Shown here: piece after piece, positions 23,474 through 33,734 of the stretch
Numbering within the stretch: position 1 is the first letter of the stretch
Layout of the letters: every line of letters begins with the position of its first letter
NCBI GenBank assembly: GCA_017506865.1
Contig: JAFCMP010000527.1
Coordinates: forward strand, 186,001 to 250,000
Direction of reading: 5' to 3'
Origin: Tribonema minus
Lineage: Eukaryota > Sar > Xanthophyceae > Tribonematales > Tribonemataceae
Length of the DNA stretch: 64,000 nucleotides
Made by a program: the position numbers and the translations under genes
Notes under the pieces: generated by a model
What the model was told of the DNA's origin: nothing
Database searches by the model: none
What the model saw: the letters and a program-made list of their open reading frames with translations, nothing else

Positions 23474-24223
23474 GTGCTGACAGGCTGCTTCAATTACTGA
23501 CGACAAGACAAGGTGCCATTATTGAGTTGCTGCTGGCCAGGGGTCATTGAATGGTGCATACTGAGATGACCACTGCAGTACATGGAGCGGCGAATCGCTG
23601 CCTGTCGGATTTGGTGCATAGGGGCTGTGATACTACAGCGATGCAGGAGGCATGAACACAAAGCACTGCTCGACAAGTCGGCAAGATGGAGAACAGGGGC
23701 ACCTGAGTGTATGCCTTGCAAAGCACGACTCCTTCGCACTTAGGTATATGCAAATGTACACGCTGCGCCGTACTGGTTTCAAGCACCAGTGCCTCGTTAC
23801 ATTGGCCGTATACACTTGTACGCAGGGGATGTACAGCCAGGGAGTGAGTGTCTTAGCCCAATAGGCGCGCAAAGTAGTTCAACTGGGTGAAGCGACAACT
23901 TGTGTGTCCCATACGACAGCGGGTCGATGTTGCAAGCGTAGTTTCTTGCACACGGCTTGCGCCAATGGCTCCTGACTCGAGTCCGCGCCGTGCATGCAAG
24001 CGCTGTGTGCGTTTCCTTGTAGTGCCATCAATGTGCTCGAGCGTAGATGAAACAGCCCTGATGACAGTTTGTTTGACGCATGTGGACCAAACCCATAGCC
24101 ACGTGCCTGCCGACACTCTGCTGCGGTGTACATACACTGTGCATACTCAGGTGGAGTGAATATGCTTGCACGCACAAGGGGCGTGGGCACACATGCTGCA
24201 ATACTATGCACAGGATGCATCCG

Positions 24224-26095
24224 TCAGCTGTTTGCCTGTACCCACTCTCGCACCTCCTCAGTCCCCGCAATGGCGACACACGCGCGCGGACTCCACGGGC
24301 ACCCATTGGCACGGGCCCACTTGAGCACTTCCAGCTGCCCAGCTCTGGCAGCGGATAGGCACGTCACCATTGAGAAAGGGCTCAGGCTGCCGTTCTTGTG
24401 CATCCACTTGAGTATGTGCAGGTGGCCGCCTTTGGCTGCCAGGCTGCAGGCCCCCTCGTTCCAAGGGCAGCCGTGCGCGCGGGCGTACTTCACAATGTCC
24501 AGGTGGCCTGCGCAATTGCAGCAATTGCATAGGATTGGGCGTGCGATGAACAGGGTGCTGTGGTGACACTGGATGTTGGAGTGTCACCTGTGACTATTAC
24601 AGTTGTGGCAGTTACAACCTGCGTTGTTCCCTGCATGCGCTTGCTGAAGTGTAGTATGGAAGCTAGTTGTTTCCTCAGTGCAAGTGACAGAAGGGGTGGT
24701 CAGAAAGTGCACCATTGCTGCAGCTATGATGCAGGCCCACTCAATGATTTTCTGGTTGAATCACAACAAACTGCCAGCTGGTTTGGCCCCATCGCGGCAT
24801 CCAAAGGTTTGCATGCACATGGTTCATGCTTGAATTTCCTCTGTTCCATCGGGTGTGTCCCAAAATCTGACACCATGATGCCCACCTGTCCAGCCTACAA
24901 CTTCAATTTCAAAGTGTATGAGCATCCTGACATTAAGCCGACCGTTGTAGCTCTCCACAAACGGCAAGCTGATTGTTTACACAATACGTGGCCAAGCAAA
25001 ATAGCCCTTTTGCAGTTTTGAAATGTGCGGAAACTTCAGCAGCAGATAACCGTCTTCAAGAAAATTCTGAACTGTCATGCCAGTCGTCAGCAACGAGCTG
25101 CAAGGATATCCAGCTGTTGGCATACGTGCCAGTGCACCAGAAAACCAGCAGAGCGAAGAACAAGGTGGTGTAAAGTATGCAGTCAGTGCAGTCCCATTTT
25201 CAACAAGATGCATTTTCTAATTAAATTATACTTCTAATTATAATTATTAATACTCTAAAGTACTTCGAAGTACTAGACCACATGGCAGGCTTGACCCACG
25301 TTTCAGCCCATTGAGAATGGACAATGACAGGTACAGTAACAGCATGCATTTGTGTGCAACTACATGCAGTAAGTAGTGGCATTGTGACAACTCAGCAAAC
25401 ATGCTGGAAGGGCATGTACGCGTTCATGCTGGCAGTCTATCCCTGGGAATGTCTAAGCCGCTGGGAGCGTGTCATTGCATGCTGGCAGGTGAAGCAAGGG
25501 ACCAGATGCGACCAGAGTCTCACTCTTTGTCTGCAGGTTTAAGGTGCAAACTGCGGCATCATGCCTCAGGACACAGTCACTATCAGTCAGCATGACACTG
25601 CAAGCTTCCTATGCTTGTAGCCTACTAAACCATATTATGTTAGTACACTTCTACTTCTTTCTGAGTTTAAATAACTGCAGCAGGCACTGAGCTATAACGG
25701 CACCTCACCTGCTCCGGCGGCACACGTGCAGGTTGTGTAGTCCCAGGGGGCTCCAGTCTCGTGGGCATACTTCAACATTTGCAGGTGCCCTCCCTCTGCT
25801 GCGGCAGCGCATGTGCGCGCATCCCACGGAATGCCGTTCTCGTGGGCGTACTTCATGATCTCAACATTGCCGCTTTTAGCGATGATCGCGCACAAGTCAT
25901 CGTTCCAGGGACAGTCCGCGGCGCGTGCCCACTGGACCAGGCTGAGCGTTGTGGCAGCAGCTCTCATCAGAGTCGTGGGGGGACAGGCCCCCAGGTACAG
26001 GTCTTTCCATTCTTTGCACACGGACGCCACTATGGCAAAGTGGCCGGTGCCTAGGAAGTCGAAAATGCGCACCCAGGCATGCGGGCCCAGTCCGC
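24224..26095 (-). CDS. Ankyrin-repeat protein with F-box-like N-terminus (first exon missing)
   Basis: Two exons join in phase: 26095-25709 and 24507-24224, ending in a stop at 24224. The junction restores a repeat: CTCAAGAG then HLDIVKYARAHGCPW. The first part (WVRIFDFLGTGHFAIVASVC then KEWKDLYLG) resembles an F-box helix pair. About six divergent ankyrin repeats follow, with the algal/amoebal signature KWARANGCPW. Such proteins are usually adaptors; with an F-box they would present substrates to an SCF ubiquitin ligase, but the F-box call is weak. The 25709 donor is CAG/GTGAGG and the 24508 acceptor is GCGCAG. The exon at 26095 starts after a CCCGCAG acceptor and has no usable ATG, so at least one upstream exon was not found. 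The 1.2-kb intron has no recognisable content except a palindrome. Confidence 0.7.
25259..25274. repeat. Perfect 16-bp palindrome
   Basis: AGTACTTCGAAGTACT is its own reverse complement. It follows an AT-rich stretch within the intron of the ankyrin gene. A partial match (GTACTTCGAAGTA) occurs near 15564. Confidence 0.8.
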
Positions 26096-28559
26096 CTGCG
26101 GGAGCGCATAATGTGTTGGAAGCTTTGAAGTCAGAGAAGGGTGAAAAATGCAATGGAGGCAGGAGCACAGTGAATGGCAAGCTGGCAGGCGGTTGATAAG
26201 ACTGACTGCCGCAACTTGAAGCCTAGAAAGAGCAGCTAGCTCTTCTTAAGCAGTACAGGTGTAGAAGCTATGTATCCTTTTAGGCAATTGCAGTGCCTTG
26301 GTTGTGTGACTTCAAGACGGATGTGCAGCGAATTCTTGAAGCTATGTATCGTTTCACTGAAACGGTTTCAGGCAATGATTGCCCTGGCTGTGTGACTTGA
26401 TTTACATTGTGCAGCTACTGCAAGCATGCGCGCCTCGAAGTGGCACGTCTTTGGCAAAGTGTGAAGTCAGAACAGGTCACACTCAAGTTCAATAAGCTAA
26501 TACTAGTATATAGTGTTGAAGGCTCTCACTTGCTTGAGGACGTAGCTGTGTCGCTCCGAGTGCTCCGCCGCTGGATGCAGAAGCAGCAGCAGTGTCAGGC
26601 CCTGTAGCAGCGCCTGCAGCAGGAGCTGCTGGTATGCAAGGAAAGAACATCACCAGTAATCAGTGACTTCAAATTACACCACGGTCGGGTCCATGTTTGG
26701 GAACTTCAACTTTAACATGAAGGCCTGTCTGCGCAACTGTGGGCAGGGCTGGTCCGTCCGACTTCACCAGTCATGACTTTATGTACGTGTTTGAGAATCA
26801 GATGCGCAGTGTTTTCAATGCAGTGAAACACTCCAACCACTGCTAAGTACTATCTGTCAGTAAGCAACGACACGTCACTGCAGTCAATGACATGTAGCAA
26901 CACGGTGAAGGGCTGTAAGATTACCGCTGTACCACTTGTTGTACTTTAATGGAGCGGTTCAATAGATTGTATTAGCTGTGAGTAAAACTGAAAGTAGAGT
27001 ATGACACACGACTCGTAGACGAAGCAGGTGCTCAGTGAAAAATGGCGTCGAAACTTGCAAGTGCTCAGATTTGGAAGCGCTATAACATTTAGAAGTCACT
27101 TGATTATGTAGGCGTCACAAGCCTTAAAGTGCTGCCAGATTTTGAACAAGCAACATAGCCACAAAGATTCTGAGATGCTTACCAGTAGGCTAGTGACGTC
27201 TCCTGCGCTCTCAGGCTGGCAACATTACGATTGCACTTTCAAGGTTGAAGCAGGTTGTAACATATTTTTGACAGCCACCGTAGCAGCTGTTGCGGTCGCA
27301 TTTGATTTGCTGTTAAACTCATAGTCTATTGCCAACAGTCTACCCATTCCTATGGCATACTGGTCAACAAATGTCAGAAAATGGTTTTTGAAACTTTAAG
27401 GCAGAGGTGCTGCAAATGCTGTGAAGGCCAAGCTCAAAGTTTGCTGACTGAGACCGCGCTTTATCTTCTTTTTTATCGTAAACCAAATTTGGTGTCCAAC
27501 CTGCAGATGCAGCATCCAATCTTGACTCTGAAAACATATGGTTATAACAATATTCACCACCAAGTCTTCCAATTTGAAAGGTGCGGTCTGTGGTAGTACA
27601 ACTTCAACATGTCGTTGTCCCCGACGGTGAGTGCAACGACAGCTGCCGCTGCTGCATTTTTGCAAAAGATGTTGACAAGGTGTATCACGACGCTGTAGAC
27701 CACACCAAGCAAAATTTGATTACATACGTGTCACTGAATGAAATGCTGCAGCAATACATCAACGCCATCATATAAGTACTACACATCCGATTCGCTTCAA
27801 AAAATATTATCTGAAATATGCACATGAAGTCTGTCATGCTGTCCGCACAGTTCTGCTTGACTGATTATGTCATCTGGCTGATTTCTTAAATGATGCCGCA
27901 GTAGTCAACAAGTACCTAGGGAAATGATCGGTGCTCACAGACTGAATACTGAGCACTCACTGCACAATTGAAGCTACAATGATCGTGGCTGACCTTGCAA
28001 CTTTAACAATCACAGGCAATGCCCATACTGCACTTCTTTCATGCCATAAAAATTTCACAGTCGCTCGACCAACAATTTCTGCGCTCTGTATGATACATAC
28101 AAGAAGCAGCCTGAAGTGTCGACGAGTGCTTGTTTGAAGTTAGTTCATTGTTCGGTCGCCTTTCGACAACGCACTGCTGGTAGCGGGATCGGAGCACTTT
28201 CAAGATGGCACAGAACTCAGACAAGCACTTACCGGCATATGATACTGCCATCTCCTCGCCTGCGCCTGCAACAAGGATGGGCCCGCAGGAAGCAATAGGC
28301 TTGGCAAAGGCTTTCAGCTTGTCCAAAAAGTTCTGCCACATGCCAGTGACGATCAAGTACTGAAGGCTTCAACAGCACTAAAGGTACCGTCGGCTTCCTG
28401 CTTCCTGCAGTTCCATCGACTGCACAGCCACTATGCTTTAGAACAACCACCTGAAAAAAAAAAAAAAAAACTTTCTCCCGAGTTGATGTTCAAGTTGTAT
28501 ATTATGTCCTGGACCGCATGGGCTGCGCGCACGATAAATCGGGCTTGCAATAACTAAAT
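26096..28559. other. Intergenic region
   Basis: This should contain the missing 5' exon(s) of the ankyrin gene, which I could not place. A candidate minus-strand exon lies at 28341-28233. A run of 17 A (about 28454-28470) lies near the 3' end of the retroelement, but on the wrong strand to be its poly(A) tail. Confidence 0.4.
28233..28341 (-). CDS. Candidate first coding exon, unrecognised
   Basis: ATG at 28341 opens a frame (MWQNFLDKLKAFAKPIASCG, then PILVAGAGEEMAVSYAG) that ends at a strong donor, CCG/GTAAGT. An acceptor-like GTGGCAG also precedes it, so it may be internal. No downstream exon was identified, and I do not recognise the product. Confidence 0.25.
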
Positions 28560-31048
28560 CTACGGAGGGGCCGGCGGTTCGGCGCTGGCCGGCGAGGGCC
28601 GCGGCACTTGCAACAGTGCGATGCGGCGGTAAGCGCTGACGTCGCCATCAGGGGCAATGACTGCGTTCCAGTTGTCGATCACGACACGTGTGAGCGCGCG
28701 CTGTAGCGCGAGGGAGGTGCGGCGGCGCCAGAAGGCAACGCGCTGCGCGAGATTGTAGCTGCCATGCGAGCTCTGCTCGGCGAGTGCGTGTAGCAGCGCT
28801 TGGGTGTCGCGTGACATAGCGCCGAAGTGGTCAAAGGCTGCGGAAAATAGGGTGTGTGTAGTGGGGTCCAGGGCCCCTGAGACTACGTATGTGTCTATCT
28901 TTTCCTGCGAAGCCGATTCAAGCACGCGCTGCACATCGCGCGCGCCCCCCTGAGCCTGACGGAGGCGGGAGGGGCATGAGCTGTCACGTATGGTGACGTC
29001 TATGCAACAAGCTACTTCAAAGCCGCCGCGCAGTTTAGTGCACCGGCCTGCTGCTACCGCGTCGGCGCTCGGCTGCACTTTAGGGACTGGAAGGCAGACC
29101 TGGTTGCTGCCAAAGACGATGTCCATGAACTTGTTGAACCCGTGGCGCGCCGCGTAGCGGCGGAAGGGGGCAAGGGTGTCCCGGTCGAGACCGCGGAGGT
29201 GGGCCACCTGCTTGAGCAGCTGAAAGAGCGCGTCTGCGAGCAAGTTGTGTCGCGGGACGTTAAGCCCTTGTGTGCAGCGGCGCAGGTGGGCACCCAAGTC
29301 CACTGGTCTATGGCACTTGGGGCACCGCGCCGCAGCGGGGGCGGGGCGCTCCACGCCCAGGTGGCGCCGCAGCGTCTCGCGGAATTCCGGCGGGGACATG
29401 GTCTCCGCTGGGTCAGTGCTCGGCAATTGCGCCAAGAAACCCATGGCCCCCTTAGAGGCGCCGCTGCGCCACGCCGCGACTGCTTCCAACGCATTTGCTG
29501 CTTCAAGCCGACGCAGCTGCGTGGCGGCGAGCGCTGCGTCTAGCACCCGTGATAGCGCCGCTTGACGCCGCGGCAGCACGGCGGCCGGCGGGGCCTGGGC
29601 AGAGCCTGGCTCGCGCGCCACCGCTGGCGCAGCAGCGCGGCGCGCGCCGGCGCGAGTCCGCATGCCCGGCCCCGCAGCTCCGCCTGCCCGTTGCAGCAGA
29701 TCGCGCAGCGCCCGCCATGCGCCGTCGTCGTGGCGCCAGTCCTGGTACCAGACCGTGGGCAGGAGCAGTGCGAGGGCCGCTGCAGCCTCATCGCTGCCGC
29801 TGCGCAGCTGCTGCAGGCAGGTAGCTATCTGGGTGAAGGTGAAGCCATAGCGGGCATGCTCTAGGACGCGGCTGCCCGTGCCGCGACTGGAAATGCCGCC
29901 AGTGCCGGCCCCATGCACTGAGTCTCGAGGGAACGTGCAGCAAATGCGGCACATGCACGGGGCGCCGCGCCCAGCACGCCAAAGCCACCACTCCCCAGCC
30001 GCAGATGCACGCGTACCTGCTGATGTGCTGGTAGCGTCACTGGGGCCTCGCCACCCCAGTCGGCGCCGCGTACCCATGCCACTGCCGCCGCCCACAGAGA
30101 GGGCGGCGCCGCCGCCGCCGAAACCGCCGGCGGGCCGCAGCAATCGTCACCCGCCGCCGGCGCGCCCTGGTGGGCCGGCGGCGTAAGACCCGCCGATGGC
30201 TCCTGCGCCAGCGCGGCCACGGCCGCTAGCGTGATGGCGTCGAAGCGCCGTAGCTCCTCGTGCGTGAGGGATGGCGCTGTATTGCGCGAGACATGCCCTG
30301 CGCGGGCGGGGACGGCAAGACGCAGAATGGAGAAGGCAGCCTGCACATCCTCCATCTGCACAAGCTCCGCTACCAGGCGGTCGGTGCCGGGGGCACGAAG
30401 GGTCGCCGCCACTTGCGCGCGCACGAAGCCCTCGGTGCCGACCGGCACCCCCATCAGCGTGATGCCGTCGTCACATACTGGTACGGGGACATTGGCGGCG
30501 GCAAAGACGGCGGCGGCGCGCTCGCGGGCACCGCCTGAGGCCGGCACCAGCGCCGCGCATTTCGTGACGTTGACCTGAATGTTGAGCTCGCTCAGCGCCT
30601 GTTATATGAAGCAGAACGCGCGGCCAACGTGGCCGAGCACCGGCGCGTCACAGCTGGGCGTCATGATGGTGAGGTCATCGAGGTAGCCCGGAAGCGCCAG
30701 TTGCGGGAACTTGGCGCGGGCAGCCACCATGGTGCCGCGCAGTGCCAGCGCGAACAGCAGCGGCCCCAATGGGTCGCCCTGCTGCACGCCCTGTTGGGAG
30801 AGGATGATGGCGGCGTCGGCGTGCCCATCTAGGCCAAATTGTAGCCAAGGGGCCCGGCCGGGGCCGTAGATGTGCTCGACGTAGCCGTACAGGCCAGGCA
30901 GATGCTCGGCCACCGCGGTGAGGACTGCCGAGCGCGACAGCGCGTTGAAGGCATTACTGCCGTCAATGGCAAGGAGCACGCCGTTGCACTCATGCGTGAG
31001 CTGCGCCATGAGCGCCACTCTCTTTGCGCCCCCCCGCGCGCCGACCCC
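28560..31048 (-). pseudogene. Element 1 ORF2, 3' part: RT motifs, zinc finger, RLE-like nuclease
   Basis: From 31018 leftward: RT motif A (LLAIDGSNAFNAL), motif B (GVQQGDPLGPLLFALAL) and motif C (GYLDDLTI, with LDD as the catalytic pair). An in-frame TAA at 30600-30602 follows, then continued coding (LVPASGGARERAAAVFAAAN) to 29861. The frame then changes to that of 30143-28560. This last part has a CCHC-like finger (CPKCHRPVDLGAHLRRC), then RHNLLADALFQLLKQ, FMDIVFG and CCIDVTI, which fit the PD-(D/E)XK endonuclease of RLE retrotransposons. The nonsense codon and the frameshift are direct observations; the nuclease call is from spacing and the D...DVT pattern. Confidence 0.7.
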
Positions 31049-31564
31049 TGTCGGAAGCGAAGGATCTAGCAGGAGTCTCCAGCAAGTGACCAGGCAGGAG
31101 CAAGGGCACGAGGCAGGAGGAAGAGAGACTCCGGCTTGGCCGTGTGTAGAAGAGAGAGTGAATTGATGGGAGTGAGGCGACCTTCCAAAGTGCCGAACTC
31201 CAGAGAAGCCGAGAACTCCGGAGAACTCAAGAACTCTGTAGAACCGGCCTGATGCAACTGGCCGATGTGGGCCGAACTGTAACTACAAGTGGCCGATGTC
31301 ACAATCTCAAGTTCAACTTCCTACTTCAACATGTACTTGAAGTTGACCAGCAAACTTCAACATGTACAGTTCAACCTGCTGGTGAACCCTGCTACTGCTG
31401 AGCATCGCTACGCTACAGGATAGCGCACCCAGTCATGACTCTCCTGGGGATGGGGGCATTTCACCGCTCTTGCGCACACACTAGGATGACAGCAGCTCTT
31501 GCTACAGCTGCTGCGGTATGCTACACTAGACTCATGTGAGGGTGTACATGACCATATTCCGACA
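31049..31564 (-). repeat. 3' LTR of the gag-only element
   Basis: 516 bp, TG...CA ends, and preceded in element orientation by a purine-rich tract. By eye it is identical to the other LTR across its full length. Confidence 0.92.
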
Positions 31565-31640
31565 CCCCCTCTCGCACTCAGCATGAGTCTTGGCTACTGC
31601 ACATATCCTGGAGCCCCCTCTGGCTCTGACGTGGCTCACG

Positions 31641-32480
31641 CTAGAAGCCTACGTTCGGTCTAGGCTTCGTACCTGGTGTGCGGCCCTGAGCCTGGCACTC
31701 GAGATCAGAGTGCGACGTGGACTTGTGGTATTCGCACCACTTGTCTCCCGATGGTCTGGACCTGAGTGGGCACGCATTGGCCTTGTGCCCCTTCCTCTTG
31801 CAGTTGAAGCAGACAGGATTGCCGGTGGCGAGCAGTGCTGCGTCGTCGGGTGGCGGTGCGGTGGTGATACGCCGGCTGTAGAACGCCCGAATCTTGTCCT
31901 TCGTCTCTTCGTAGGTGAGGTTGTCGGCGGAGTCGAGCACAGTGGTGAGCTCGGCGTAGGCCTCCGGTAAGGCGTTGATGGCGATCCCGATGAGCCAGTC
32001 ATCGTCGATGTTGCGGAGGTTTTCCCAGTAAGAGAGCTGTTTGACGACTTCGTTGACCTTGGTGAAGAGCTCCTCTGGGTCTTGAGAAGGGGTGAGCTTG
32101 ATCCGCATCAGCTCGCTGAGCAGCTGTATTTTCTGTGCTCTGGTCTTGGTCTCGTACCTGTTGAGAAGTAGCTGCCAAGCTTTGTTGCCCTGGTCCTCAG
32201 GTGCTTGTGAGACGACGTTGAAAGCTGCGTCGCTGACGTTGGTGATGATGAAGGTGTAGGCGGTGCTGTTCTTGGTGTCGAAGCTGGCTCGTGCACTTGG
32301 TTCAGAGGGTGGCGCTGTCCTGCCGACCATGACGTCGTACACGTCGATGAGCTTCATCCATGCTGTGAAGCGTAGTTTCCAAGGCGTCCATGCCTCGTTC
32401 TTGCCGTCGAATGGTAGTCGTGGGATTCTCGCAAGGCTCTTGAAGTCCGTTGCCGATGAAGTCTCCCCGCTATCTCCCAT
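31641..32480 (-). CDS. Gag polyprotein (UBN2/DUF4219-like) with CCHC zinc knuckle
   Basis: 279 residues from ATG 32480 to a stop at 31641. The N-terminal part (RIPRLPFDGKNEAWTPWKLR) and middle (AFNVVSQAPEDQGNKAWQLL, then RYETKTRAQKIQLLSELM) match the Copia gag family UBN2/DUF4219. A zinc knuckle, CFNCKRKGHKANAC, follows at about 222-235 with the exact C-x2-C-x4-H-x4-C spacing. The family packages retrotransposon RNA into virus-like particles. The frame is intact, unlike the surrounding retroelement. It ends about 75 bp before the 3' LTR, which leaves no room for pol. Confidence 0.9.
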   Translation of the reverse strand: MGDSGETSSATDFKSLARIPRLPFDGKNEAWTPWKLRFTAWMKLIDVYDVMVGRTAPPSEPSARASFDTKNSTAYTFIITNVSDAAFNVVSQAPEDQGNKAWQLLLNRYETKTRAQKIQLLSELMRIKLTPSQDPEELFTKVNEVVKQLSYWENLRNIDDDWLIGIAINALPEAYAELTTVLDSADNLTYEETKDKIRAFYSRRITTAPPPDDAALLATGNPVCFNCKRKGHKANACPLRSRPSGDKWCEYHKSTSHSDLECQAQGRTPGTKPRPNVGF

Positions 32481-33218
32481 GTCGCTCGCTGACGAAGCCC
32501 GTTAGGCGTCCACCTGTATAGGGCGAGCACTGTATGGAGTCTTGTCCGAAGATCTCGCTAGCCGCTCCCCTGTGTAGGCCGAACCCTGTGTAGAGCCTCC
32601 GCTGCGTCCTGTATAGGCCACTCCTGTGATGTAGGAGTCCTGTGTAGGACCTCGTTGCTGGTGCCGTGTTGAGACGCTCGCAGGTCAGGTCAGACCTTCC
32701 CTATTCCCGCTGCTCCTGTCCGAGGATGCGCGCAGTACTGTCCCTGCAGCTCCCGTATACGCGCTACCAGATCTCGTAGTCGTTCTGCTACGCCGCCTTC
32801 TGCAAGGTGTTCGACCTACTCCAACCTGGCAGGTTCGCAGCCGTTCGCGCTAAGGCGCACACTCGCACCAGTCGCAGTGCGCGTGTGGAGAGCCGCAGCA
32901 GTGTCTCACCAAGGGGGACTTGACAGGTTTCGAACCTCAGTGCCGCCCTTGCGTGGTTTGCCCGCGCTCTGTGAACCCACACCACACTACTCTGTGGAGC
33001 TAGGCAGGAAATGCCAGTATTGGACGTACCACGGGGTGGTTGCAGTCCAGGCCAAGCTGCTCACCTGTAGAGTGATTCGATGCAGCTGATTTGTTCTCGC
33101 ACTGGTGCTGTGCGGATTGAGCCGGCTCCAAGCCGTGCACTTGACTGTGCAGATTTGATGACGCACTGGTGCTGTGCGGACTCCCTCGCTGATGGCTCCT
33201 AAGCTGTCGGTGTGACCA
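32481..33218 (-). other. 5' leader of the gag-only element
   Basis: About 740 bp between the 5' LTR and the gag ATG. It starts with a candidate primer-binding site (TGGTCACACCGACAGC), does not match the plant-type initiator-Met consensus, and holds no convincing ORF. It presumably carries packaging signals. Confidence 0.5.
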
Positions 33219-33734
33219 TGTCGGAAGCGAAGGATCTAGCAGGAGTCTCCAGCAAGTGACCAGGCAGGAGCAAGGGCACGAGGCAGGAGGAAGAGAGACT
33301 CCGGCTTGGCCGTGTGTAGAAGAGAGAGTGAATTGATGGGAGTGAGGCGACCTTCCAAAGTGCCGAACTCCAGAGAAGCCGAGAACTCCGGAGAACTCAA
33401 GAACTCTGTAGAACCGGCCTGATGCAACTGGCCGATGTGGGCCGAACTGTAACTACAAGTGGCCGATGTCACAATCTCAAGTTCAACTTCCTACTTCAAC
33501 ATGTACTTGAAGTTGACCAGCAAACTTCAACATGTACAGTTCAACCTGCTGGTGAACCCTGCTACTGCTGAGCATCGCTACGCTACAGGATAGCGCACCC
33601 AGTCATGACTCTCCTGGGGATGGGGGCATTTCACCGCTCTTGCGCACACACTAGGATGACAGCAGCTCTTGCTACAGCTGCTGCGGTATGCTACACTAGA
33701 CTCATGTGAGGGTGTACATGACCATATTCCGACA
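33219..33734 (-). repeat. 5' LTR of the gag-only element
   Basis: 516 bp, TGTCGGAA...TTCCGACA, flanked outside by ACCCC. It carries the promoter of the element by analogy with the class. Confidence 0.92.

Larger units (their letters stand above)
21725..24223. other. Intergenic region
   Basis: No gene recognised. It contains a long G tract and a pair of palindromes (listed separately). Open frames on both strands lack splice support and read as non-coding. Confidence 0.5.
31049..33734 (-). mobile_element. Complete gag-only LTR retrotransposon (TR-GAG type, Copia-like)
   Basis: Two 516-bp direct repeats that look identical (31049-31564 and 33219-33734) each begin TGTCGGAA and end TTCCGACA, a perfect 8-bp terminal inverted repeat with TG...CA ends. 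The insert is flanked by ACCCC on both sides (31044-31048 and 33735-33739), a 5-bp target-site duplication. In element orientation a purine tract (GAGAGGGGG) abuts the 3' LTR at 31565-31574, and a TGG-starting primer-binding-site candidate (TGGTCACACCGACAGC) follows the 5' LTR at 33218. The only gene is gag; there is no protease, integrase or RT, so it must be mobilised by another element. Identical LTRs imply a recent insertion. Confidence 0.92.

Noticed and set aside
24560-25021. Plus-strand ORF of 153 codons in the ankyrin intron
   Set aside because: Composition looks random, and there is no splice support or recognisable motif.
28454-28470. A-run as the poly(A) tail of element 1
   Set aside because: Element 1 is on the minus strand, so its tail would read as T on the plus strand.
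32920-32960. GGTTCGAAACC resembling a tRNA T-loop within the LTR element
   Set aside because: Only a short stem forms, and no matching D-arm, anticodon arm or acceptor stem was found around it.
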